From Lutibacter sp. B1 (lineage in GTDB: Bacteria; Bacteroidota; Bacteroidia; Flavobacteriales; Flavobacteriaceae), in contig NZ_JAAZUI010000004.1 of assembly GCF_012524075.1 (NCBI RefSeq), positions 105,621 through 169,620 on the forward strand: a stretch of 64,000 bases of DNA, in the 5' to 3' direction. Within the stretch, counting starts at the first letter, position 1. Each line of letters starts with the position of its first letter. Position numbers and translations under genes: made by a program. Under the pieces are notes generated by a model. The model did not search any database. It was not told where the DNA came from and worked only from the letters and a program-made list of their open reading frames with translations. Below are positions 18,250 to 26,345 of the stretch, one piece after another.

Positions 18250-19068
18250 CTATCCTTGTGCTTCATTCGATACATCTTGCCATTCTTTCCAAGTCTCCAA
18301 TCGTTTTTGGTAAATGGGTTCAATTACTTGCCAAGGGAATGAACCTAAAAATAAACGCAAAGGTGGTTCAGGAGCATCTACAATTTTTAGTATGGCATTT
18401 CGGGTTGCTTTCGGATTACCTTTTGGTGCATTTGCCGAAAAAGCTTGCCGTTCTTTTCTAAGATCTTCATAAGCTGATATCGGTTTGCTGTGTTTAGCTG
18501 ATGAAGTTCCCCAGTCTGTACTATAACCTCCCGGTTCAATAAGCGTTACTTTGATGCCAAATTGGGCCACTTCTTGTGAAAGCGTATCACATAAACCTTC
18601 CATAGCCCATTTTGAGGCGTGGTAAATACCGTAAATAGGAAATGTGGCAACGCCACCAATACTTGTTACTTGAATAATATGTCCGCTTTTTTGTTTTCGC
18701 ATAAAGGGCAATGCTGCCTGAATAACCCATAATGAACCAAAGAAATTCGTTTCCATTTGTTCACGAGTTTCAGCCTCGGTAAGTTCTTCTATAAAGCCAA
18801 AATGACCATATCCTGCATTACTGACCAATACATCAATCCGACCGAATTGTGAAACTGTTTTTTCGACAGCAGAAAAACAGGCTTCTCTATTATTTACATC
18901 GAGTTGAACTTGTAAAACTGACTCACCGTATTTATCTTGTAATTCTTTTATACTATTAAGGTTTCTTGCTGTTGCAGCAACTTTATCTCCACGTTCTAAT
19001 GCGGCTTCTGCCCATTCTCTTCCAAATCCTTTAGAGGTTCCTGTAATTAACCAAACTTTTGATTCCAT
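18250..19068 (-). CDS. SDR-family oxidoreductase
   Basis: A 272-residue short-chain dehydrogenase. It has VWLITGTSKGFGREWAEA (cofactor motif), VSNAGYGHFG (NAG), QVTSIGG for the catalytic Ser, and YGIYHASKWAMEGL with the Tyr-x-x-x-Lys pair. The LIEPGGYSTDW motif after the active site places it with the retinol-dehydrogenase-like SDRs common in bacteria. It lies 86 bases downstream of the AraC-type regulator gene and is the first structural gene of the cluster. Confidence 0.91.
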   Translation of the reverse strand: MESKVWLITGTSKGFGREWAEAALERGDKVAATARNLNSIKELQDKYGESVLQVQLDVNNREACFSAVEKTVSQFGRIDVLVSNAGYGHFGFIEELTEAETREQMETNFFGSLWVIQAALPFMRKQKSGHIIQVTSIGGVATFPIYGIYHASKWAMEGLCDTLSQEVAQFGIKVTLIEPGGYSTDWGTSSAKHSKPISAYEDLRKERQAFSANAPKGNPKATRNAILKIVDAPEPPLRLFLGSFPWQVIEPIYQKRLETWKEWQDVSNEAQG

Positions 19069-19154
19069 TTTTCTTATAATTTTAGATGGACTAAATTACG
19101 GGTTTATTGTTTGTGAGAGTTGTATATTTGAATCAAATCACTTGTCAAAAAATA

Positions 19155-20006
19155 TCAAGCAACCAATGAAGTTACTTTTGATGGGTTCTTTCCAAAATGC
19201 TTTTTAAATGAGCGACTAAAATGCGCCAAATCTTCAAAGCCTAATTCAATATAAATATCCGAAGGTTTTCGGTTGGTAAGCGTTAATAGTTCTTTTGCTT
19301 TTAATAAACGTCGTTCTTTAATCCATTGGTGTGGAGAAGTATTAAAGGTGCGTTTAAATTCGCGATGAAAGGTAGCAATACTTCTTCCAGACAATTTGGC
19401 TAACTCATTAAGAGGTATTTTTTGAGTGTAATAATGCTCCATAAATAGCCGTAGTTCTGCTTTTGAAGGTTGAGAAAAATCGCTGAGAAAGGTAAGAATA
19501 TTTTTATTTTCACGAGCTATGCCAATAAGTGATTCCAATGTTTTTAATTCAACAATATCTGGAGCCATATTTTGTTTTTCCTTTAGGTAAATTTCTAATG
19601 AACTCATTAATCCCAACAATATGCTGTTTGGGCTTACAGGAAGAAAAGGTTTGTTTATAACGTGGTCCTTATTTTGTATAAGTGGTAATTTTGCTGAAAC
19701 TTTCCGGATAAATTCGTCATTCAACATAAAAGCTATCATTTTAAAACCATCTTCATTTTCGCCCCAGGTTTTAAAACAAGTGAGTGATGTGTACTTTTTA
19801 ATCAGGCAAAAAGCACCTTTTTCAATGGTAAACAATTGGTTTTTGTTCCTGAAATTAAATTGTCCCTGCTGGACGTATATCAAAAGATGATCCGGATAAT
19901 ATACATTGTGTTCAGAACTGTTAGATGTTTCAACAGATGTGGCAATTACCAGTGAATTGCATTTGATATATTGTAAAGTTGTTTCGTTCACTATGTAAAA
20001 GTACAA
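19155..20006 (-). CDS. AraC-family transcriptional regulator
   Basis: A protein of up to 283 residues. The C-terminal third has the double HTH: LNELAKLSGRSIATFHREFK and the second helix pair ending PSDIYIELGFEDLAHFSRSF KKHFGKNPS. The N-terminal part is a cupin-like sensor of the type QGQFNFRNKNQLFTIEKGAF. There is no nearby ATG: the frame opens with TTG at 20006 and a GTG five codons later (19991) is equally possible. The 13-base palindrome ACAATTAAATTGT (20003-20015) overlaps the TTG start, which favours the GTG. It probably controls the four genes downstream. Confidence 0.88.
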   Translation of the reverse strand: MYFYIVNETTLQYIKCNSLVIATSVETSNSSEHNVYYPDHLLIYVQQGQFNFRNKNQLFTIEKGAFCLIKKYTSLTCFKTWGENEDGFKMIAFMLNDEFIRKVSAKLPLIQNKDHVINKPFLPVSPNSILLGLMSSLEIYLKEKQNMAPDIVELKTLESLIGIARENKNILTFLSDFSQPSKAELRLFMEHYYTQKIPLNELAKLSGRSIATFHREFKRTFNTSPHQWIKERRLLKAKELLTLTNRKPSDIYIELGFEDLAHFSRSFKKHFGKNPSKVTSLVA

Positions 20007-20277
20007 TTAAATTGTCAACTTACTTTATGCAAAAGGCAGGTTTAAATAAGAGAACTAAAAAGTGCAAATGTGAAAGACTTTGCAGATCTGTATAAAGATT
20101 ATTTGAAATGTTTAACATTTTTACTACATAAATTTGGATGATGGATTGTTGTTAATCATCCATGATAAATAACCAAACAGTTTTTTGTTGTATTGCTTGA
20201 TTTTTAAAATTGTTTTCTATTATTTATTTTGAATTTACTTTCTTTTTAAAGTAACTTTATCCTTTTAAAATAATAGT
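20007..20277. other. Divergent intergenic region, no gene seen
   Basis: Between the AraC-type regulator and the aldo/keto reductase. Apart from the short palindrome at 20003-20015 and a weak -7-like TAACTTTA about 30 bases before the reductase start, I see no gene, RNA or repeat. Confidence 0.5.
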
Positions 20278-21264
20278 ATGAATTATAGAGATTTAGGGAA
20301 AACAGGTTTAAGAGTATCTGAAATCAGTTTAGGAACTTGGCAAGTTGGCGGAAAATGGGGAAGCGAATTTAATGAAAAAAATGCCGAAGAAATTATTAAT
20401 AAAGCCATTGATTTAGGAGTTAATTTTATTGATACTGCCGATGTTTACAGCGATAAATTAAGTGAAAAAACCGTTGGTAAAGTTGTAAGATCACGTTCAG
20501 AAGAAGTATATATTGCTACTAAATGTGGTAGACAGTTAAATCCGCACACAAATGCAGCTTACCAAGTAAATGTTTTGCGAAAATTTGTGGAAGACAGCTT
20601 GTCTAATTTAGGTGTGGAACGCATTGATCTTATACAATTACATTGTCCTCCTACAGAAGTATATTACCGCCCTGAAATTTTTGCATTATTTGATGATTTA
20701 ACTAAAGAAGGAAAAATTAGAAATTACGGTGTAAGTGTTGAAAAAGTTGAAGAAGCACTTAAAGCAATTGAATATCCGGGAGTAAGTACGGTACAAATTA
20801 TTTTTAATATGTTTCGTCAACGCCCGGCTGAATTGTTTTTTAAGCAAGCAAAAAATAAAAATGTAGGAATTTTAGCACGTGTACCATTGGCTAGCGGCTT
20901 GTTAACAGGTAAATTTGGTATTAATACTACTTTTTCTAAAGAAGATCATCGATTTTTTAACCGTGAAGGTGCTGCTTTTGATAAAGGAGAAACTTTTTCA
21001 GGAATCGATTATAATTTAGGTTTAAAAGCTGTAAATGAACTAAAACTGTTGTTTGGTGAAGATCAAAGTTTGGTTGAAAAAGCTTTACAGTGGATTTTAT
21101 CTTTTGATGAAGTGAGTTGTGTTATACCGGGAGCTTCAACAGTTTCGCAAGTAATATCTAATATTGAAGCACTTGAAACTGATCTTCTCTCAAAAGAAGA
21201 AATGCAAAAAGTAAAAGATATTTATACTAAATATATAAAACCGGAGGTACATCACCTTTGGTAG
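20278..21264 (+). CDS. Aldo/keto reductase
   Basis: A 328-residue NADPH-dependent TIM-barrel reductase. The start MNYRDLGKTGLRVSEISLGTW, the catalytic-tetrad Asp/Tyr in VNFIDTADVYSDKLSEKTVG, Lys in VYIATKCG and His in LIQLHCPP are all present. The C-terminal cofactor-binding VSCVIPGASTVSQVISNIEA is typical of the YghZ/AKR11-like group. It reduces aldehydes or ketones in the cytoplasm. It is transcribed away from the AraC cluster and has normal low GC, so it need not be part of it. Confidence 0.93.
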   Translation: MNYRDLGKTGLRVSEISLGTWQVGGKWGSEFNEKNAEEIINKAIDLGVNFIDTADVYSDKLSEKTVGKVVRSRSEEVYIATKCGRQLNPHTNAAYQVNVLRKFVEDSLSNLGVERIDLIQLHCPPTEVYYRPEIFALFDDLTKEGKIRNYGVSVEKVEEALKAIEYPGVSTVQIIFNMFRQRPAELFFKQAKNKNVGILARVPLASGLLTGKFGINTTFSKEDHRFFNREGAAFDKGETFSGIDYNLGLKAVNELKLLFGEDQSLVEKALQWILSFDEVSCVIPGASTVSQVISNIEALETDLLSKEEMQKVKDIYTKYIKPEVHHLW

Positions 21265-21265
21265 T

Positions 21266-21694
21266 TTAAAGTATTTCCCAATCTTCAATAGCACCTTCAA
21301 TAACTTTAAACATAGGGTGCTGTTGAAGATTTTTAGCATTAAGTAATTTATTGTAACTGTCTTGGTCCCTTATTTTTAACTTGTTTAATAAATGTGATTC
21401 TTCATATTTTAATTGACCTTTTGTTACCGGTATTTCAACTGGTGTAAAATTCCAATCAATTTTATCTTTATTAAAATTATAGCCTCTTTTTGCGGCTTCA
21501 TCATAAACATAACTTAAATATTGGCTGATACTTTGTGCGGGATTTGCTGTTTTTTTAAACCTGTTTAGCTGTGGATGATTGGTATAACCTTTGGTTTTAC
21601 CCTCCAGTACATGTTTTGCCAGCAAGGTTTCTCTCCAAAGAGCGACCAAACCTTTTGTGTCTAAATATTTTGGATGTAATGACCATATTCTCAT
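21266..21694 (-). CDS. Pyrimidine dimer DNA glycosylase (DenV-like)
   Basis: A 142-residue protein beginning MRIWSLHPKYLDTKGLVALWRE, the N-terminal signature of the Pyr_excise family (T4 endonuclease V relatives and bacterial homologues). RETLLAKHVLEGKTKGYTNHPQLNRF carries the conserved Arg/His/Pro block. The family cuts at UV-induced cyclobutane pyrimidine dimers; in bacterial members the activity is mostly predicted. It converges with the aldo/keto reductase, only one base separating the two stop codons. Confidence 0.85.
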   Translation of the reverse strand: MRIWSLHPKYLDTKGLVALWRETLLAKHVLEGKTKGYTNHPQLNRFKKTANPAQSISQYLSYVYDEAAKRGYNFNKDKIDWNFTPVEIPVTKGQLKYEESHLLNKLKIRDQDSYNKLLNAKNLQQHPMFKVIEGAIEDWEIL

Positions 21695-21706
21695 AAAGTT
21701 ATAATG

Positions 21707-23248
21707 CTAATTACTATTTGTTACAAAAGCAATTCGTTTACTGTCTTTAGACCAACTAGGTACATTAATAGTGCCTTGACCTCCGTATATATAAGCTATA
21801 ATTTTTGGAGTTCCGCCACTTACAGGCATTAAACGAAGCGTGCAATGTTTGTAAAAAGGATGACTTCCAAATTCAATATCAGGAGGGAAAGAAATAAAAA
21901 CAATCCATTTACCATCTGGTGAAATATGCGGAAACCAATCTTTATAATTGGTATCAAAAGTTAATTGTTCTTGTTCGCTTCCATTGGCCTTCATTCGCCA
22001 TAACTGCATATTTCCGGTTCGGTTAGAGTTGAAATAGATATATTTTCCATCCGGTGAATATTCAGAACCGTCATCTAACGTTTTGGTATTGGTTAATTGA
22101 AATTCGTTTCTGGTTTCAACATCAATTCCGTAAATATCATATTGACCATTTCTATCGGCAGTGTAAATTAAGGTTTTATTATCGGGTGAAATACCATGTA
22201 AAAAAGAAGCCCCAATACCGTCTTTGGTTATTTTTTTTGGAATAGAATCTCCTTTCGGATCCATAATATAAATAGAAGAGGTTCCTTTATCCTCTTGATT
22301 GTGATGACTTATCCCTAAAATACTTTCATCAAAAGAAAAAACATGGTCATTATTGTTATTGATGGCGAAACCTGTATTTATTTGAGTAACTTCTTCTGTT
22401 TCAAAATTATAACTGTATAAATAACCGTTAGAATTATACACCAATTCTTTATCGTTATTCACCCAATTTGGAGCTTGTAAAGAATGTGCCGAATAAAATA
22501 AGGTTTTTCTGCTTCCTGTTTTAACATTCATAATTTCCATATTGCTGCCTAAATAATCTTGGTAAGGGGCAAAATCAGCAGCAGCAGGTTTAATAATTCT
22601 AACATTGCTAAAAACAGCTTTTTCAATAACATCAGGATTATGAGAACACACATATAGCCCAACAAAAACCTCATTTCTTAAATTAAGACTGTCAATTTTA
22701 ACGGTTGTAAAAGGTTTTCCAAATGTTGCGGTTGACATAAAATAGGTATTTCCTCTACGCTCTAATTGAACCACATCGGGAGTTTTGTCGTTAGATTCTA
22801 TCTGCTCTGTAATTGCGCTGTCAGTTCTTCTAAATTGAAGAGATGTTAATCCGTCTCCATGAATACAAGCGTTTACATGAGGTGAATTTCCACTTAAGTT
22901 ATTTCGTACAATCCATCCAATTTTTCTATGAGGATCTACACCTTTACCAATAAATTTTACGTGAGCTCTTAAAATAAAGTCGCCTTGAATTGATTTGTAA
23001 AGGTATTGAAATTGGTCATTTTCTCCCCACATGTTTATGCCTGAACCTGTAATGGTATATTCTTGTTTATCAATATTATAAGCTACAGTTCCTTTGTTTA
23101 TTGGGTTTCCAATATTGATTTGATTTTCAAAAATTCCAAAAGTTTTTGAGTTAGAATTCATAATTGTTTCTGTTGTTGAAGTTGAAATAGGACGATTACA
23201 GGCGTTTAATAGCAACAAAATTAATCCACCAAAAAGTAAATTTTTCAT
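21707..23248 (-). CDS. TolB-like beta-propeller lipoprotein
   Basis: A 513-residue exported protein with a lipobox (LLLLNAC) near residue 17. An N-terminal concanavalin-like, DUF1349-type domain (GSGINMWGENDQFQYLYKS, IGWIVRNN) is followed by PD40/WD40-like repeats such as ISPDNKTLIYTADRNGQYDI, YSPDGKYIYFNSNRTGNMQL and ISPDGKWIVFISFPPD. Related proteins are annotated as TolR/biopolymer transporter or TolB; a direct Tol role is unlikely. It probably sits on the periplasmic or outer leaflet and binds a partner or ligand. It lies 12 bases upstream of the glycosylase gene. Confidence 0.85.
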   Translation of the reverse strand: MKNLLFGGLILLLLNACNRPISTSTTETIMNSNSKTFGIFENQINIGNPINKGTVAYNIDKQEYTITGSGINMWGENDQFQYLYKSIQGDFILRAHVKFIGKGVDPHRKIGWIVRNNLSGNSPHVNACIHGDGLTSLQFRRTDSAITEQIESNDKTPDVVQLERRGNTYFMSTATFGKPFTTVKIDSLNLRNEVFVGLYVCSHNPDVIEKAVFSNVRIIKPAAADFAPYQDYLGSNMEIMNVKTGSRKTLFYSAHSLQAPNWVNNDKELVYNSNGYLYSYNFETEEVTQINTGFAINNNNDHVFSFDESILGISHHNQEDKGTSSIYIMDPKGDSIPKKITKDGIGASFLHGISPDNKTLIYTADRNGQYDIYGIDVETRNEFQLTNTKTLDDGSEYSPDGKYIYFNSNRTGNMQLWRMKANGSEQEQLTFDTNYKDWFPHISPDGKWIVFISFPPDIEFGSHPFYKHCTLRLMPVSGGTPKIIAYIYGGQGTINVPSWSKDSKRIAFVTNSN

Positions 23249-23312
23249 TTATAAAAAAATAAGTACTAATGTACCTCTTTTTCAGGATTAAGTCAAAAAC
23301 AGCAATAGTTTA

Positions 23313-23885
23313 TTACTCAATTATAATTTTATAGGTATCTAAAAGTCCCGATATTGTATTGACTGAGAATTTAGCATTGGTAATTTTATTAGTTTCAGGA
23401 TTGATAGAAAAATTATAAGAACTTCTCAAATCACATTTTTCGAGTAAAGTATTATTGAACTTTGCTTTTATAAAATCACAATTTTTAAAAATGGAGCTTG
23501 TTAAGTTAGCTTCAACAAAATCAACTTCTTCAAGTTTACAGTTTTTAAACTGTGTATTTTTAATTTTTAGTTTGTAAAAAGAAGAAAAATTAAGAACACA
23601 ATCTTCAAAAGAAAAAGAGAGTAGAAAAGGAGTACATTTATTGAATTGTAATCCTAAAAGCTTACAATTTTTAAACTTTACATTTTTTAAGGAAGTATGT
23701 TCCAAATTAGCCATGCTTAAATCACAATTTTCAAAAACACATTCCGAAAATGTTATTCCGCCTAAATTGAAATTGTAAAAAGAACAATTTGTGAAAGTAC
23801 AATACTCATATTCACCAATGTTTAAACCTTTTTCAATAAAATTAATTCCTTTAAACTCTTCGTTTTCAATATATTGTATATTCAT
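23313..23885 (-). CDS. Pentapeptide-repeat protein
   Basis: A 190-residue protein made almost entirely of degenerate pentapeptide repeats A/N/C-x-L/F-x-x, e.g. CTFTNCSFYNFNLGGITF, CVFENCDLSMANLEHTSL and CKLEEVDFVEANLTSSIF. It should fold as a right-handed quadrilateral beta-helix. No signal peptide. Some family members mimic DNA and protect gyrase, but many have no known role; nothing here points to quinolone resistance specifically. Confidence 0.85.
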   Translation of the reverse strand: MNIQYIENEEFKGINFIEKGLNIGEYEYCTFTNCSFYNFNLGGITFSECVFENCDLSMANLEHTSLKNVKFKNCKLLGLQFNKCTPFLLSFSFEDCVLNFSSFYKLKIKNTQFKNCKLEEVDFVEANLTSSIFKNCDFIKAKFNNTLLEKCDLRSSYNFSINPETNKITNAKFSVNTISGLLDTYKIIIE

Positions 23886-23990
23886 TTATATAAATTCAAG
23901 TAGCTGTTATGTGTGAAAAAAAGTATAAATACTATTTTGTGTAAAAGTACTTGATTTTAAAAAGAAAGCAAATATTAGATGGTTATTGTT

Positions 23991-24440
23991 TTAAAATAGG
24001 AATGCTCCAAGGCCAAATAATACATAAAAAGCAAGCATAATTATTGTTAAAATTCCAACAAATTTATAATGAGATTTTAAATTTTCTAAAGCTTTATCAA
24101 GGCTTTCACTATCTTTTTTCTCTATTGCTTTTTTAATATTATTTGCGAAATTGAACAAGTAATAAATTGGAAAAAAGTAAACAAGTCCCATTAAAAGATA
24201 TAAAATACTAATAAAAATACCCGGGAAAGGAAAAGGACTTTCATCACCACCTATAGTAGATAAAAGCGTACCTGCAAATAAAGCAATTATTACTATAAGA
24301 CCGATAAAACAAAACCCAATAATTGAAAGAAAATAAACCCATTTACCGGTTTCTGAAAGGTTGGTTTTTGCTTTTTTAGATAGTTTAAGGGTTGAGTCAT
24401 TTTCAGCTGATTCATCCTGAATTTCTATAAAATCTTCCAT
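23991..24440 (-). CDS. DUF5362-like membrane protein
   Basis: A 149-residue inner-membrane protein with about four hydrophobic helices: residues ~33-58, ~73-97 and ~126-149, with a charged cytoplasmic segment (NIKKAIEKKDSESLDKALEN) between the last two. The pattern, including the KK-D-S-E-x-L-x-x-A-L-E-N-L loop, fits the DUF5362 family of Bacteroidetes. No function is known. It is on the same strand as the CPBP protease and the interrupted small gene upstream. Confidence 0.75.
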   Translation of the reverse strand: MEDFIEIQDESAENDSTLKLSKKAKTNLSETGKWVYFLSIIGFCFIGLIVIIALFAGTLLSTIGGDESPFPFPGIFISILYLLMGLVYFFPIYYLFNFANNIKKAIEKKDSESLDKALENLKSHYKFVGILTIIMLAFYVLFGLGAFLF

Positions 24441-24456
24441 GTTTTTAGTCGGATAT

Positions 24457-24573
24457 TTATGAGTAATAATTAAATAGTAAAAAAGCTATAATAAAAACAA
24501 TTACAGCTATACTTATTAGTAAAATTAATTGATTTTTTTCTTTGTTTGATTCCTTTTTAAGATTGTTTTTTAA
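24457..24573 (-). pseudogene. In-frame tail-anchor segment cut off by a stop codon
   Basis: Directly after the TAA of the small MSGG gene (24574-24576), the same frame continues open for 38 codons to a TAA at 24457-24459. It encodes a charged linker (LKNNLKKESNKEKNQ) and a strong hydrophobic helix (LILLISIAVIVFIIAFLLF). It has no start codon of its own. The best explanation is that it is the former C-terminal membrane anchor of the upstream gene. Confidence 0.6.
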
Positions 24574-24753
24574 TTACTCAAGTTCATCTTTAGAGGCTTT
24601 AGGAAAATCAAACTCAAGTTTTGTAGGATGCTCTTTCGAATAAATACCGCTCCTATTATTTCCTTTAAATTTATTTTTACGAGACGATTTTAGCGCAGCA
24701 TTTTGCCTTATGCGGTTCATCATATCTAATATATGTCCTGCGCCACCACTCAT
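24574..24753 (-). CDS. Small MSGG-type protein, probably truncated by nonsense codon
   Basis: A 59-residue protein starting at the ATG 24751-24753 (MSGGAGHILDMMNRIRQN). A longer start at 24777 overlaps the upstream gene and is less likely. It is basic and soluble as written, with GNNRSGIYSKEHPTKLEFDFP in its middle. I recall related flavobacterial proteins with the same N-terminus (MxGGxxHxxDMxxRxxxN) that end in a transmembrane helix; here the frame stops just before such a helix. Its start lies one base from the stop of the CPBP protease gene. Function unknown. Confidence 0.65.
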   Translation of the reverse strand: MSGGAGHILDMMNRIRQNAALKSSRKNKFKGNNRSGIYSKEHPTKLEFDFPKASKDELE

Positions 24754-24754
24754 T

Positions 24755-25441
24755 TTAATGCATAAATATTGCGGCAATAAAACCGGTAAAATTACCTGCC
24801 ATGTGTACTAATATTGCGTAAATGTTATTGTTGTATTTCTCTTGATAATACCCTGCAAATAGTCCTAAAATAGTGGTAAAAACAACTACTTTAAGCAAAA
24901 ATGCCCAACTCACACCGGTAGTAAATAAAATTAAATGAGCCAAACCAAATGCTATGGCACTAATAATTATAGGCAGACTTATTTTTCTTTTAAAAAAAGG
25001 AATTACAGTTGATTTTAACGGGCTTAAAAAATTCATTAAAAAACCACGAAATAAAACTTCTTCAGCAATACTGGCATAAATAAAAACGAAGAAAAAGACC
25101 TGAGTTGCATTCATTTTTAGAAATAGTGGATGGCTTTCAACGTCAGCACCTAATTTTCTTGTTAAAATGGTCATTAAAGGATTAACAATAATCGAAACCA
25201 ATAAACCCACCGCAATCGGGTTTAAAAGTGTGTTAAACTTTGGAAATGCTATTTTATAATTTACATATTTTTTTAAGTATACTATTGCAATAATAGATAG
25301 CAACAGCATTATTGAATGGGTACCAAAAGATGTAGGTATAAAATTGATATTTAAATTAATTTTACTGCCAAGTAATGTGGCTATAAGAAATATAACAGCT
25401 GTTAGTACTAGTCCGTTTAAAATTCTTTGGGAGTTTTTCAT
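24755..25441 (-). CDS. CPBP-family intramembrane glutamic endopeptidase
   Basis: A 228-residue integral membrane protein with about seven hydrophobic segments. The catalytic motif EExxxR is present as AEEVLFRGF (about residue 122), followed by the conserved FGLAHLI (His) and a later His in ILVHMAGN. CPBP proteins are Rce1/Abi-like membrane proteases; bacterial substrates are mostly unknown. It forms a small operon with the MSGG gene downstream. Confidence 0.9.
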   Translation of the reverse strand: MKNSQRILNGLVLTAVIFLIATLLGSKINLNINFIPTSFGTHSIMLLLSIIAIVYLKKYVNYKIAFPKFNTLLNPIAVGLLVSIIVNPLMTILTRKLGADVESHPLFLKMNATQVFFFVFIYASIAEEVLFRGFLMNFLSPLKSTVIPFFKRKISLPIIISAIAFGLAHLILFTTGVSWAFLLKVVVFTTILGLFAGYYQEKYNNNIYAILVHMAGNFTGFIAAIFMH

Positions 25442-25608
25442 TTATTTTTGGTTAGTTAATTTCATAGCTATACTAAGTTAAAGTTCTCTTTTTAACTTAA
25501 AGTTTTAAACGAAAATTGCAAATTTTTGATGATAAAGATAATCAAAAAAAAATATTTCCATTAGTTTTTCAAAAAAAAGCAATATAATTTTCTGTATCTT
25601 TAACAAAT

Positions 25609-26343
25609 ATGATAAAAGACACAAAATTAGCCGTACTTATTGACGGAGATAATATTCCTTCAAAATATATTAAAGAAATGATGGAGGAAATAACCAAATA
25701 TGGAACTCCAACAATAAAGCGTATTTACGGTGATTGGACCAAACCTCAACTGGCAAAATGGAAAAATATTTTACTTGAAAATGCTATAAATCCTATACAA
25801 CAATACAGCTACACAACCGGTAAAAACGCTACAGATTCAGCAATGATTATTGATGCAATGGATATTTTATATTCTGAAAAAGTAAACGGATTTTGTTTGG
25901 CTTCTTCGGATAGTGATTTTACAAAATTAGCTACCAGATTAAGAGAAGCCGGTGTTGTAGTTTATGGTATTGGAGAAAAGAAAACTCCAGACCCTTTTAT
26001 AGTAGCTTGTGACAAGTTTATTTATTTGGAAATATTAGAATCTGGAGAAGAAAATCAAAACGGAACAGGAACCCAAAAGAAAGCAAGTATTGATAAAATT
26101 ACTCCAAAAGTTATACGTTTACTTAGAAATTCGGTTGAAGATGCTGCAGATGAAGATGGCTGGGCATTTATGGGAGATGTAGGGTCGCTAATTTTAAAAA
26201 AGCAACCTAATTTTGATGCTCGTAATTTTGGTTTTGAAAAATTAACGCCCTTATTCAAATCACTTAACCAATTTGAGATTGATCAAAAAGATAGTACAAA
26301 AGGGCGTTTTAAATTAATTTATGTTCGCAATAAAAAGAAATAG
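25609..26343 (+). CDS. NYN-domain and LOTUS-domain protein (putative ribonuclease)
   Basis: A 244-residue protein. Residues ~5-145 form a NYN (PIN-like) nuclease domain: AVLIDGDNIPSKYIKEMM with the first acidic pair, MIIDAMDILYSEKVNGFCLASSDSDFTKL with the remaining acidic cluster, and REAGVVVYGIGEKKTP. Residues ~165-240 resemble an OST-HTH/LOTUS RNA-binding domain (KVIRLLRNSVEDAADEDGWAFMGDVGSLI). It is expected to be a metal-dependent RNase directed to structured RNA by LOTUS, though this family is barely studied in bacteria. Confidence 0.88.
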   Translation: MIKDTKLAVLIDGDNIPSKYIKEMMEEITKYGTPTIKRIYGDWTKPQLAKWKNILLENAINPIQQYSYTTGKNATDSAMIIDAMDILYSEKVNGFCLASSDSDFTKLATRLREAGVVVYGIGEKKTPDPFIVACDKFIYLEILESGEENQNGTGTQKKASIDKITPKVIRLLRNSVEDAADEDGWAFMGDVGSLILKKQPNFDARNFGFEKLTPLFKSLNQFEIDQKDSTKGRFKLIYVRNKKK

Positions 26344-26345
26344 GT

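Noticed and set aside
15611..20006. A complete aromatic degradation pathway
   Set aside because: Only one dienelactone hydrolase-family gene is present, with no ring-cleavage dioxygenase, cycloisomerase or thiolase, so a named pathway cannot be supported.
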